DNA of 7,524 nt from Anaerolineae bacterium (GTDB lineage Bacteria; Chloroflexota; Anaerolineae; B4-G1; SLSP01). Shown in pieces: positions 1 to 5,120 of the stretch. Below the pieces are notes generated by a model that saw only the letters and a list, made by a program, of their open reading frames with translations, searched no databases and was not told the origin of the DNA. The translations under genes were made by a program, and so were the position numbers. Location: the NCBI GenBank assembly GCA_021159805.1, contig JAGHDT010000033.1:1-7524 (forward strand). The letters are read 5' to 3'. Every line of letters begins with the position of its first letter. Position 1 is the first letter of the stretch.

Positions 1-696
1 CAGAGCACTGCCCACCCCCGAGGTGCGGTGAGCCATTGCCAGTCCGCGCTCGAACTTGGAGGTCGGCTGTGACACCAGGCCGGGGAACGCAGTCAAGGCT
101 GCGACGATGTGCGCCAGTTGTGCCTCGTTGCCGGGTTCCAGCAACTCGATCTCAAGCTCGGTGAAGGTCTGCCGCCAATTCCCGTCTGAGCAGGCGACCG
201 CGTCCAGGCTGAGCTCGGCGATGGCTTCCTGCTGTTCATCAAGGAGGTGGCGGATGCGGCGTTCCTGGGTCAGTTCGAAGAGCGGCACCAGCTTCTGATC
301 TGTGCCGCGGCTCTGTGCCGTGCCGCGGCGCGGTGCCGCGCCGTGGCTCTGTGCCGCGCAGAGGCCTTGCACGGTGTCTCGTGCAGGGCTCGCGGGCCAC
401 AGGGCCGGTTCCGCCATCGCGGACTCATCGACAGTGACCGATAGCTCCTCACGGCGATGAACGGTGCCATCATTGATCCCCAGGCTCTTGAGGTCGATTT
501 CGGATTGGTCCCCACTCCGCCGCAGCCGGCACGCGTAGCCTGCTGCCATCAGATCCTGGGAAGGGGTGTCCAGATACGTGTCGGTGATCCGGCGGACCTC
601 GACATCTGCGATGGGAAAGCCGGCGAGCTGGGAGAGTGCAGCGAGCCTGGCCAATGTCTTTGGGTCCAGAACCGTGTATTTGGCTTCTATCTCCAT
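1..696 (-). CDS. CYTH-domain protein, probable triphosphate-tunnel phosphohydrolase (C-terminus beyond left edge)
   Basis: The reading frame starts at ATG 696-694 and stays open for 232 codons to the window edge. CYTH enzymes form a beta-barrel tunnel that binds triphosphate substrates (inorganic triphosphate, thiamine triphosphate, or ATP in class IV cyclases) with divalent metal. The family signature ExExK is at residues 2-6 (EIEAK). It is followed by YLDTPSQDL (41-49), the basic strand RLRR (57-60), DLKSLG (68-73), RREE (81-84), and the late acidic strand ELEIELLEPG (180-189). The last residues (SKFERGLAM) match the end of a CYTH domain, so the unseen part may be a short tail or a fused CHAD domain. 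Residues about 113-134 are an Ala/Gln/Ser/Arg/Gly-rich insert encoded by a GC-rich repeat. The start is supported by AAGGA seven bases upstream and a promoter at 749-777. The substrate cannot be deduced; inorganic triphosphatase is the best guess. Family assignment is firm. Confidence 0.88.
   Translation of the reverse strand, partial: MEIEAKYTVLDPKTLARLAALSQLAGFPIADVEVRRITDTYLDTPSQDLMAAGYACRLRRSGDQSEIDLKSLGINDGTVHRREELSVTVDESAMAEPALWPASPARDTVQGLCAAQSHGAAPRRGTAQSRGTDQKLVPLFELTQERRIRHLLDEQQEAIAELSLDAVACSDGNWRQTFTELEIELLEPGNEAQLAHIVAALTAFPGLVSQPTSKFERGLAMAHRTSGVGSAL
299..358. repeat. GC-rich short tandem-like repeat inside the CYTH gene
   Basis: On the plus strand TCTGTGCCG occurs at 299, 311 and 347, spacings that are multiples of 12. 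The octamer GTGCCGCG occurs at 302, 320, 333 and 351. The 12-base string GGCTCTGTGCCG is repeated exactly at 309-320 and 345-356. Between these lies a perfect palindrome with 8-bp arms, CGGCGCGG (326-333) and CCGCGCCG (336-343), extendable outward to 322-347 with one G-T pair. Because the period is a multiple of three, the repeat stays in frame and encodes AQS and RGT twice. It looks like expansion of a short unit. Confidence 0.75.
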
Positions 697-703
697 CGGG
701 TTT

Positions 704-708
704 TCCTT
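704..708 (-). promoter_or_regulatory. Ribosome binding site of the CYTH gene
   Basis: AAGGA on the minus strand lies seven bases before ATG 696-694. It supports that start, which also places the ExExK signature at the extreme N-terminus as is usual for CYTH proteins. Confidence 0.65.
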
Positions 709-748
709 GGCTCTCGCTGTGTGACTTGACGGCCGGGGTTACGGTGTG

Positions 749-777
749 ATTATACCACAGGCGATGGCTGTTGTAGA
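749..777 (-). promoter_or_regulatory. Sigma-70-type promoter for the CYTH gene
   Basis: On the minus strand a perfect -10 box TATAAT (754-749) is preceded by TGG, giving an extended -10. Seventeen bases upstream is TCTACA (777-772), which matches four of six bases of TTGACA. Transcription would start near 742 and leave a leader of about 45 nt before the ATG at 696. The -35 hexamer lies inside the left arm of the palindrome at 769-805, so the repeat may have supplied part of this promoter. Nothing else nearby on this strand fits as well. Confidence 0.7.
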
Positions 778-805
778 GACATCCCATCGGGGCGTCTCTA
801 CAACA
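769..805. repeat. Palindromic intergenic repeat, 12-bp perfect arms
   Basis: TGTTGTAGAGAC (769-780) is exactly complementary to GTCTCTACAACA (794-805). After one mismatch the stem continues with a G-T pair and three C-G pairs (783-785 with 789-791) around a three-base loop. No T-run follows on either strand, so an intrinsic terminator is unlikely. The GTAGAGAC/GTCTCTAC arms resemble small palindromic repeats I recall from Chloroflexota and cyanobacterial intergenic regions. Just to the right, 807-823 (GAGACCATCCCGTGGGG) closely repeats the inner segment 776-792 (GAGACATCCCATCGGGG), as if a second, decayed copy were present. Confidence 0.8.
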
Positions 806-902
806 TGAGACCATCCCGTGGGGAACGGGGCTGTGTTAGCTTACGGAAGTGTGGGCGCATGCCGCACAGGATGAAAACGCGGAGCGCTCTGCCATTGGGA
901 CC

Positions 903-919
903 GCGGGCATCTTGCCCGC
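903..919. repeat. Short palindromic repeat GCGGGCA-TCT-TGCCCGC
   Basis: The 7-bp arms are perfect and the loop is three bases. The reverse complement of its right part, GCGGGCAAGAT, recurs exactly at 987-997, giving an 11-bp inverted pair (909-919 with 987-997) 67 bases apart. This wording, with the preceding GGGACC, resembles a dispersed intergenic repeat I recall from environmental bacterial genomes. It has no U-tract and is not a typical terminator. Confidence 0.6.
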
Positions 920-986
920 ATCTTCGCGCAAACTATGACCAGTCTGCTCCCAACAGCCACTGCGCACTTCACAGCTTCAGAGCAGA

Positions 987-1005
987 GCGGGCAAGATACC
1001 GGGCA
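987..1005. repeat. Inverted, diverged copy of the 903-919 repeat
   Basis: GCGGGCAAGAT (987-997) is the exact reverse complement of 909-919. After it, ACCGGGCAT (997-1005 region) looks like a degenerate second arm, since GCCCGC would be expected. The two copies in opposite orientation could mark the ends of a roughly 95-bp element (903-997) or two independent insertions. Confidence 0.45.
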
Positions 1006-1261
1006 TCGGAACGCCTTCGGTCCACGGAGCCACCGGTCTTACTCCTTCGGGACAAGCGCTGTCCCAATGAACCCACAGGGTTCTCACAGCCGAGGCCCGG
1101 GCCTGGACCGAGCCGAGATTGACACTGGCTGCAGCGGAGGCGAGAGAAGGCTCTTTTCCGTTTCGATGTCATATTGGCTCACACACCTGTGCGCACACGC
1201 CCTGCGCAGAGTGCATCGTGGAGACCTATTTCCGGGGTAGTATCAGGGTATACAGGTATGG

Positions 1262-1267
1262 AGGAGG
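1262..1267 (+). promoter_or_regulatory. Ribosome binding site deciding the yqeK start
   Basis: AGGAGG, within a longer purine run at 1260-1271, lies four bases before ATG 1272-1274. It fixes this ATG as the start and argues against the 51-codon extension that is open upstream to 1119. Confidence 0.8.
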
Positions 1268-1271
1268 AAAG

Positions 1272-1922
1272 ATGAGCTTCTCCTGGGAGCACCCACAGCT
1301 TACGGGGGATCTCCCGGCTGACGTGACGCGGTTTCTGAGCGACCACGGGCGTCTGGCTACGGTCGAACATAGTCGCGATGTGGCAGCGACTGCCGGACGG
1401 TTGGCGCTGCGCTTCGGTACCGGCAAGCATGTCGCGGCTAGCCGGCAGGCCGCTGCAATTGCAGGTTGGCTGCACGACATCAGCGCCGTCATCCCGACGG
1501 CGGCGCGTGTGGCCACCGCCTGGTGCTGGGGCGTGGAGCTCCTGCCGGAGGAAGCCGGCGAGCCGGTGATCGTGCACCAAAAGCTGTCGGCCTGGATGGC
1601 CGAACACAGTTTCGGCGTGACCGATGCCCAGGTCCTGTCCGCCATCCGCTGCCATACGACGCTCCGACGCGATGCCGGCGTGCTGGACAAGATCGTCTTC
1701 TTAGCCGACAAGATCGCGTGGGATCAGCCGGGGAGGCCGACCTACCTGGCCGCGTTGGCGGAGGCGCTGGCGGAGCCGGCCTACGCTGTCGCGTCACTTG
1801 ATGCCGGGGTCTGTGTCTACCTGGACTATCTATGGCAACAGCGAGAGAGCTTGGCGGTGGTGCATCCGTGGTTCGGTGCGGCCTATCGTCAGCTGTGTGA
1901 GGGGCGGGTGGGCAGTAAGTGA
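1272..1922 (+). CDS. yqeK: YqeK-type HD-domain symmetrical Ap4A hydrolase
   Basis: A 216-residue protein of the HD superfamily. YqeK enzymes cleave diadenosine tetraphosphate to two ADP using a di-iron centre in the cytoplasm. Expected metal ligands are visible: His33 (VEHS), the His68-Asp69 pair (GWLHDIS), His102 (VHQKLS), His128 (AIRCHTT) and Asp146 (FLADKIA). The HTT and LDKIVFLADKI stretches are characteristic of YqeK rather than other HD proteins. Length is slightly above the usual 185-200 residues. The family's typical ADKIEP ends here as ADKIAW, so the acidic residue after the motif is absent. The start is set by AGGAGG at 1262-1267; the longer open frame from 1119 has unrelated composition. 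In many bacteria yqeK follows nadD; here it stands alone, faces the sigma-factor cluster and ends 66 nt from the DUF2344 stop. Assignment by motif; activity untested. Confidence 0.88.
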   Translation: MSFSWEHPQLTGDLPADVTRFLSDHGRLATVEHSRDVAATAGRLALRFGTGKHVAASRQAAAIAGWLHDISAVIPTAARVATAWCWGVELLPEEAGEPVIVHQKLSAWMAEHSFGVTDAQVLSAIRCHTTLRRDAGVLDKIVFLADKIAWDQPGRPTYLAALAEALAEPAYAVASLDAGVCVYLDYLWQQRESLAVVHPWFGAAYRQLCEGRVGSK

Positions 1923-1953
1923 CCCGGCCACACCTGAGGCACAAGGATGCCGG

Positions 1954-1978
1954 TGGCAAAGGCGCGCAGCTGTTGCCA
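1954..1978. terminator. Weak candidate bidirectional terminator between convergent genes
   Basis: In the 66-nt gap between the converging stops of yqeK and the DUF2344 gene, TGGCAA (1954-1959) is complementary to TTGCCA (1973-1978) with a 13-base loop. There is no T-run on either strand, so this is a poor fit to an intrinsic terminator. It is listed only because both genes must end transcription around here. Confidence 0.2.
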
Positions 1979-1988
1979 GATCAATCCA

Positions 1989-2711
1989 TCAATCTCCATC
2001 AGCGACGGCTTCTGGCGGAGGTCCTTCGCCGTCGAGGATCAGACGCGTGCGCGTGCTGCGGCGGGGCCGATCCGCCAGGCCGAGAGCGCGGAGCAGTTCG
2101 TCCGGCCTTCCTGTGGCACCGGGACGCGCCATAACGCGCACGCGGAGCCCCAGCCAGGGCAATGGGGTAGCGGGCTCCAGGGTGAGCGACTTCACCAAGG
2201 GACGCAGGTCGTAGAACCTGCCCCGGTACTTCCTGCCCCGTTTTGGCATCAGGATTTCGTCCTTCTTCAGGAAGGCCGCTACGGTCTCTGCAAGCTCAGC
2301 CTCGCCGGTTTGCTGCAGCCAGACGCTGTATTCGGCTTCCTGGAGCAGTTCAGAGAGTGACCTGGCGTGGATGTCGACCGGGGCGATGTCGAGAACGACC
2401 AGGTTCTGGGGCATGACGCCGGCGATGGCATCGCAGAGTGCTTTGGAGGTCCGGGGCTCGTCCAATGAGAGATCAAGCAGGTCTGCGCTGCAGCCGCAGC
2501 CAACGGGCAGCGGTGCGGCAAAGTGCATGCGCGGGCGTGGGTTGAAGCCCTGGCTATACTTCAGCGGCACGCCTCCCCTGCGGAGCGTGCGTTCCCAGAC
2601 TTTGCCCAGCTCCAACACCGACAGATAGGCGAGGGTGCGGGACGTGGCGAAGGTGATGCGGTGACGTCCGCTCCCGGCGGCGATCGTTGGCATCACGACA
2701 GGACTGGACAT
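1989..2711 (-). CDS. DUF2344 protein, radical SAM-linked (TIGR03936 type)
   Basis: A 240-residue soluble protein of the family always found beside, or fused to, TIGR03960-type radical SAM proteins; its function is unknown. Visible features are the N-terminal segment RITFATSRTLAYLSVLELGKVW (18-39) and the family's best conserved block KYSQGFNPRPRMHF (51-64), followed by APLPVG (66-71). A C-terminal strand region LGLRVRVMARPG (187-198) precedes DELLRALGL. ATG 2711-2709 is chosen because GGAGG lies seven bases upstream. ATG 2717 is too close to that site, and ATG 2693, which shares its A with the upstream stop (TGATG), has none. The chosen start overlaps the radical SAM gene by 19 nt, implying translational coupling and equal production of the pair. 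The C-terminus is Pro/Glu/Asp-rich and ends the cluster. Family firm, role unknown. Confidence 0.87.
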   Translation of the reverse strand: MSSPVVMPTIAAGSGRHRITFATSRTLAYLSVLELGKVWERTLRRGGVPLKYSQGFNPRPRMHFAAPLPVGCGCSADLLDLSLDEPRTSKALCDAIAGVMPQNLVVLDIAPVDIHARSLSELLQEAEYSVWLQQTGEAELAETVAAFLKKDEILMPKRGRKYRGRFYDLRPLVKSLTLEPATPLPWLGLRVRVMARPGATGRPDELLRALGLADRPRRSTRTRLILDGEGPPPEAVADGD

Positions 2712-4630
2712 CGCCATTCCTCCGTCTGTAGGTCTCGATAATGGTGCAGGATGCCGCAGGCGTGGCACTCCTCGCGGCAGTCCGTGAGCAGTTCTCCGGA
2801 CAGGCTGCGGCGGTAATCCTGGAGGAGGAAGCGCTTCTCGACGCCGGTCTGCAGATGGTCCCACGGCAGGCGTTCGTCCGGCTGCCGGCGGCGATAGAGT
2901 TGGTGGTCCAACAGTGCCCGCGCCGATGGGAAGGCCGCGCGCAGTTCCTCGGAGGGGAGTTCGGCAATGGCCTGATTCCAGGCATCCTGATTGCACCACT
3001 CATCCCAGGCATCAAAGCGGGCGCCCAGCTGCCAGGCACGCTCGACCAGAGCACCGAGGCGGCGGTCCCCACGGGTCAGCAGCGTCTCCAGCTTCGTGGC
3101 GGAGTAGGCGTTCCAGGAGAGCTTGAGCCCACGGCCGCGAATGCCTTGCTTGAGAATCCGCTGTCGTCGCTCGACGGTCTCTTCGTCGACCAGCGGCTCC
3201 CACTGGAAGACCGTGTCGGGTTTAGGCACGAAGGTGCTGACACTGACGTGGACCTCGGCCTTGCGCCCTCCAATGCGGTTGCCGATCTGGCGTACCTGAT
3301 GCGAGAGTTCGATGATGGCCTCCATGTCCTCGTCGGTCTCCGCTGGTAGGCCGATCATGAAGTAAAGCTTGATGGTTCGCCAGCCGCGCGCGAAGACCTC
3401 CTCGGCCACCGACAGCAGGGCTTCGGTGGAGATGTCCTTGTTGATCCGGTGGCGCATCGCATCGCTGCCGGCCTCCGGGGCAAATGTGAAGCCGGAGTGC
3501 CGGCCTCCCGACAACATCTCCGCCAGTTCTACCGAGAAGGAATCAATGTGCAGGCTGGGCAGGGAGATCGAGACGTGGCGTCCCTCAAACTGGTCTATCA
3601 GCTGGCGAATCAGCGTGTCGATGCCCGTGTGATCGGCCGATGAGAGCGAGAGCAGCGCCAGCTCCTCATACCCTGTCTGCTGTACAACCGCCTCTGCACT
3701 CGCCACGATCTCATCCACCGGCCGCTCGCGTATCGGGCGGGTGACAGCCCCGGCCTGGCAGAAGCGGCAGCCCCGAGTGCAGCCGCGGTGAATCTCGATA
3801 ATCGCGCGATTGTGCACGGTGCTGACATTGGGCACGAGTTGGGCGACCGGCGTCGCGGGCAGGGCGGGCATCAGCCGTTTCTCAATCGTGGTGGGGAGTG
3901 CGGGGTCTGCCACCGTGAGGTCTGAGATTCCGCCGCCAACGGCATAGACCGGCGTGTAGAACCGTGGCACATAGAGCCCAGGGATCTGCGCCAGGGCCCG
4001 CAACTGCTCGTCCCGGGAAGTATGCCGGGTTGTCTGGAAGGTGCCGGTCAGTTCCAGAATCGCGTCCTCGGCCTCACCGATGACGAAGACGTCAAAGAAG
4101 TCGGCGATCGGTTCGGGGTTGAACGTGCCGTGCCCGCCGCCGATGACGAGGGGCGTGGTGACGTCCCTGTTGGCGCTGCGGATCGGGATCCCGGCCAGGT
4201 CCATCAATTCCAGGCTGTTGGCATAGAGCTGTTCGTATGCGGTGCTGATGGCCAGGATATCGAAGGTGCTGACGGGTTGGTAGCTCTCCAGCGCGTAGAG
4301 CGGCAAACCTGCTTCGCGCATCGCCGCGATCATATCCGGTGCCGGCAAATAGGTGCGGTGCGCCAGGAGGTCCGGCTGCCGGTTGAGCACGTCGTAGAGG
4401 ATCATCAGCGCAAAATTGGACATGCCCAGATCGTAGAGATCCGGAAATGCCAGGCAGATGTGCAAATCGGTGGCGTCCCACGCTTTGTGTACGGAGTTAT
4501 ACTCGCCGCCGACATAGCGTCCCGGTTTGATAACGCGATGCAGAAGGGCTTCGATCCGTTCCCATACGACCGGGCCGCTCCCTTGGATCGCGCCGATCCT
4601 ATGGGTCGGGTGAGTGGTGTCTATGGACAT
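2693..4630 (-). CDS. B12-binding-like radical SAM protein (TIGR03960 type)
   Basis: A 645-residue radical SAM protein with an N-terminal Rossmann-type, cobalamin-binding-like region. Residues 35-50 (KPGRYVGGEYNSVHKA) and FPDLYDLGMSN (62-72) are typical of the TIGR03960 family, as are GGGHGTFNPEP (164-174) and FDVFVIGEAEDA (179-190). The radical SAM cluster motif CTRGCRFC supplies Cys284, Cys288 and Cys291, ligands of the [4Fe-4S] cluster that cleaves S-adenosylmethionine. FAPEAGS (383-389) and KLYFMIGLP (421-429) follow in the barrel. The C-terminus carries Cys618-x3-Cys622-x2-Cys625 and a further Cys641, a likely second metal site. The classical DxHxxG motif reads D64-x-Y66-x-x-G69, so the cobalt-ligating histidine is absent. 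The ATG at 4630 is the only reasonable start but has no Shine-Dalgarno sequence; the yjbQ stop lies 22 nt upstream. The substrate is unknown; association with the DUF2344 partner is constant. Confidence 0.9.
   Translation of the reverse strand: MSIDTTHPTHRIGAIQGSGPVVWERIEALLHRVIKPGRYVGGEYNSVHKAWDATDLHICLAFPDLYDLGMSNFALMILYDVLNRQPDLLAHRTYLPAPDMIAAMREAGLPLYALESYQPVSTFDILAISTAYEQLYANSLELMDLAGIPIRSANRDVTTPLVIGGGHGTFNPEPIADFFDVFVIGEAEDAILELTGTFQTTRHTSRDEQLRALAQIPGLYVPRFYTPVYAVGGGISDLTVADPALPTTIEKRLMPALPATPVAQLVPNVSTVHNRAIIEIHRGCTRGCRFCQAGAVTRPIRERPVDEIVASAEAVVQQTGYEELALLSLSSADHTGIDTLIRQLIDQFEGRHVSISLPSLHIDSFSVELAEMLSGGRHSGFTFAPEAGSDAMRHRINKDISTEALLSVAEEVFARGWRTIKLYFMIGLPAETDEDMEAIIELSHQVRQIGNRIGGRKAEVHVSVSTFVPKPDTVFQWEPLVDEETVERRQRILKQGIRGRGLKLSWNAYSATKLETLLTRGDRRLGALVERAWQLGARFDAWDEWCNQDAWNQAIAELPSEELRAAFPSARALLDHQLYRRRQPDERLPWDHLQTGVEKRFLLQDYRRSLSGELLTDCREECHACGILHHYRDLQTEEWRCPVLS
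2719..2723 (-). promoter_or_regulatory. Ribosome binding site deciding the DUF2344 start
   Basis: GGAGG on the minus strand lies inside the end of the radical SAM gene, seven bases before ATG 2711-2709 and only one base before ATG 2717-2715. The spacing favours 2711. Confidence 0.65.
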
Positions 4631-4652
4631 AGTGTTGGGTCAGTCGCGGCAT

Positions 4653-5063
4653 CTAGCAGGTATCGGCATCGCTCACGACTTTAATCCAGATGGAGCGGTG
4701 GCGGGGCCCGTCGAACTCAGCCAGGAAGATGCCTTGCCACTGGCCCATCTGCAGGTCATTGTCGTGGACAAAGATGAAGTGGTCGGTACCGACCAGGACG
4801 GCTTTGATGTGCGCGGGGCTGTTGCCCTCGCTATGCCGGTAGGGTAGGTTATCGGGGACCATATGGCTGAGGAGCATCGCTATATCACCCTCGACGTTGG
4901 GATCCCAGTTCTCGTTGAGCACAAGCCCGGCAGTGGTGTGCGGGCAGTAGAGGAAGCAGATGCCGTCCGCGATGGCTGTCTCGACCAGAGCCTGCTTTAT
5001 GTGGTCGGTGATGTCGAGCAAGTCGATCTTGCTCCGTGTCTGAACGTCTATCTTGACAAACAT
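4653..5063 (-). CDS. yjbQ: YjbQ / UPF0047 family protein (secondary thiamine-phosphate synthase type)
   Basis: A 136-residue single-domain protein, the normal size for this family. Conserved blocks are all present: CPHTTAGLVLNEN (40-52), WDPNVEGDI (53-61), HSEGNSPAHIKA (77-88), and LQMGQWQGIFLAEFDGPR (104-121). His42, Glu51, His77, Glu79, Asn81, His85 and Asp118-Gly-Pro-Arg121 form the expected conserved pocket. The E. coli member has weak thiamine-phosphate synthase activity (TIGR00149), but the physiological role of the family is unsettled, so the gene name says more than the function. AAAGGA lies four bases before the ATG at 5063-5061. The gene sits 57 nt after the sigma factor and 22 nt before the radical SAM gene, all on one strand, so it is probably co-transcribed with both. 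Only the last residues (SDADTC) are unremarkable tail. Confidence 0.92.
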   Translation of the reverse strand: MFVKIDVQTRSKIDLLDITDHIKQALVETAIADGICFLYCPHTTAGLVLNENWDPNVEGDIAMLLSHMVPDNLPYRHSEGNSPAHIKAVLVGTDHFIFVHDNDLQMGQWQGIFLAEFDGPRHRSIWIKVVSDADTC

Positions 5064-5120
5064 GGGGTCCTTTCAGTGTTCACCGGGAGGCGCGCTACCA
5101 GCGGGTTCTCCCCGGGAGCA

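Larger units (their letters stand above)
806..1271. other. Gene-free divergent region, rich in small palindromes
   Basis: No credible gene is seen between the palindrome at 769-805 and the yqeK start. Open frames here give Ser/Arg/Pro-rich translations with no recognisable family. The stretch contains hairpins at 815-829 (CCCGT/ACGGG), 850-868, 903-919, 1049-1065 (GGGACA/TGTCCC) and 1069-1083 (GAACCC/GGGTTC), plus the palindrome GGCCCGGGCC at 1094-1103. A TTGACA at 1119-1124 has no acceptable -10 at 16-18 bases. A TATACA at 1249-1254 lacks a -35. The yqeK promoter is presumably here but I cannot place it. Confidence 0.6.

Noticed and set aside
56..444. Plus-strand frames opposite the CYTH gene, including a Cys/Arg/Ala repeat peptide
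   Set aside because: They are antisense readings of the CYTH gene; the repetitive peptide is just the other strand of the GC-rich repeat.
769..805. Palindrome as an intrinsic terminator
   Set aside because: There is no T-run after the stem on either strand. It sits upstream of both flanking divergent genes, where no transcript would be expected to end.
470..814. Open frame of 114 codons on the minus strand overlapping the CYTH start
   Set aside because: It overlaps the CYTH gene in another frame, begins inside the palindromic repeat, and its Arg/His/Pro-rich translation has no recognisable family. The CYTH frame has clear motifs.
805..1122. Possible 105-codon gene in the divergent region
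   Set aside because: The frame crosses several palindromic repeats, has Arg/Ser/Pro-rich composition, lacks a ribosome binding site and shows no family features.
1119..1124. TTGACA as a -35 box for yqeK
   Set aside because: At spacings of 16-18 bases the -10 position reads CGAGAG, GAGAGA or AGAGAA, none resembling TATAAT.
1119..1271. N-terminal extension of YqeK from an upstream start
   Set aside because: The 51 extra residues are Cys/His/Arg-rich and unlike the family. A strong AGGAGG precedes the ATG at 1272, and the shorter protein already exceeds normal length.
2741..3349. 202-codon plus-strand open frame
   Set aside because: It lies wholly opposite the radical SAM gene. The long antisense frame is expected in GC-rich coding DNA and has no motif.
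4022..4684. 220-codon plus-strand open frame
   Set aside because: It is antisense to the radical SAM gene and the yjbQ end, with no recognisable domain and no ribosome binding site.
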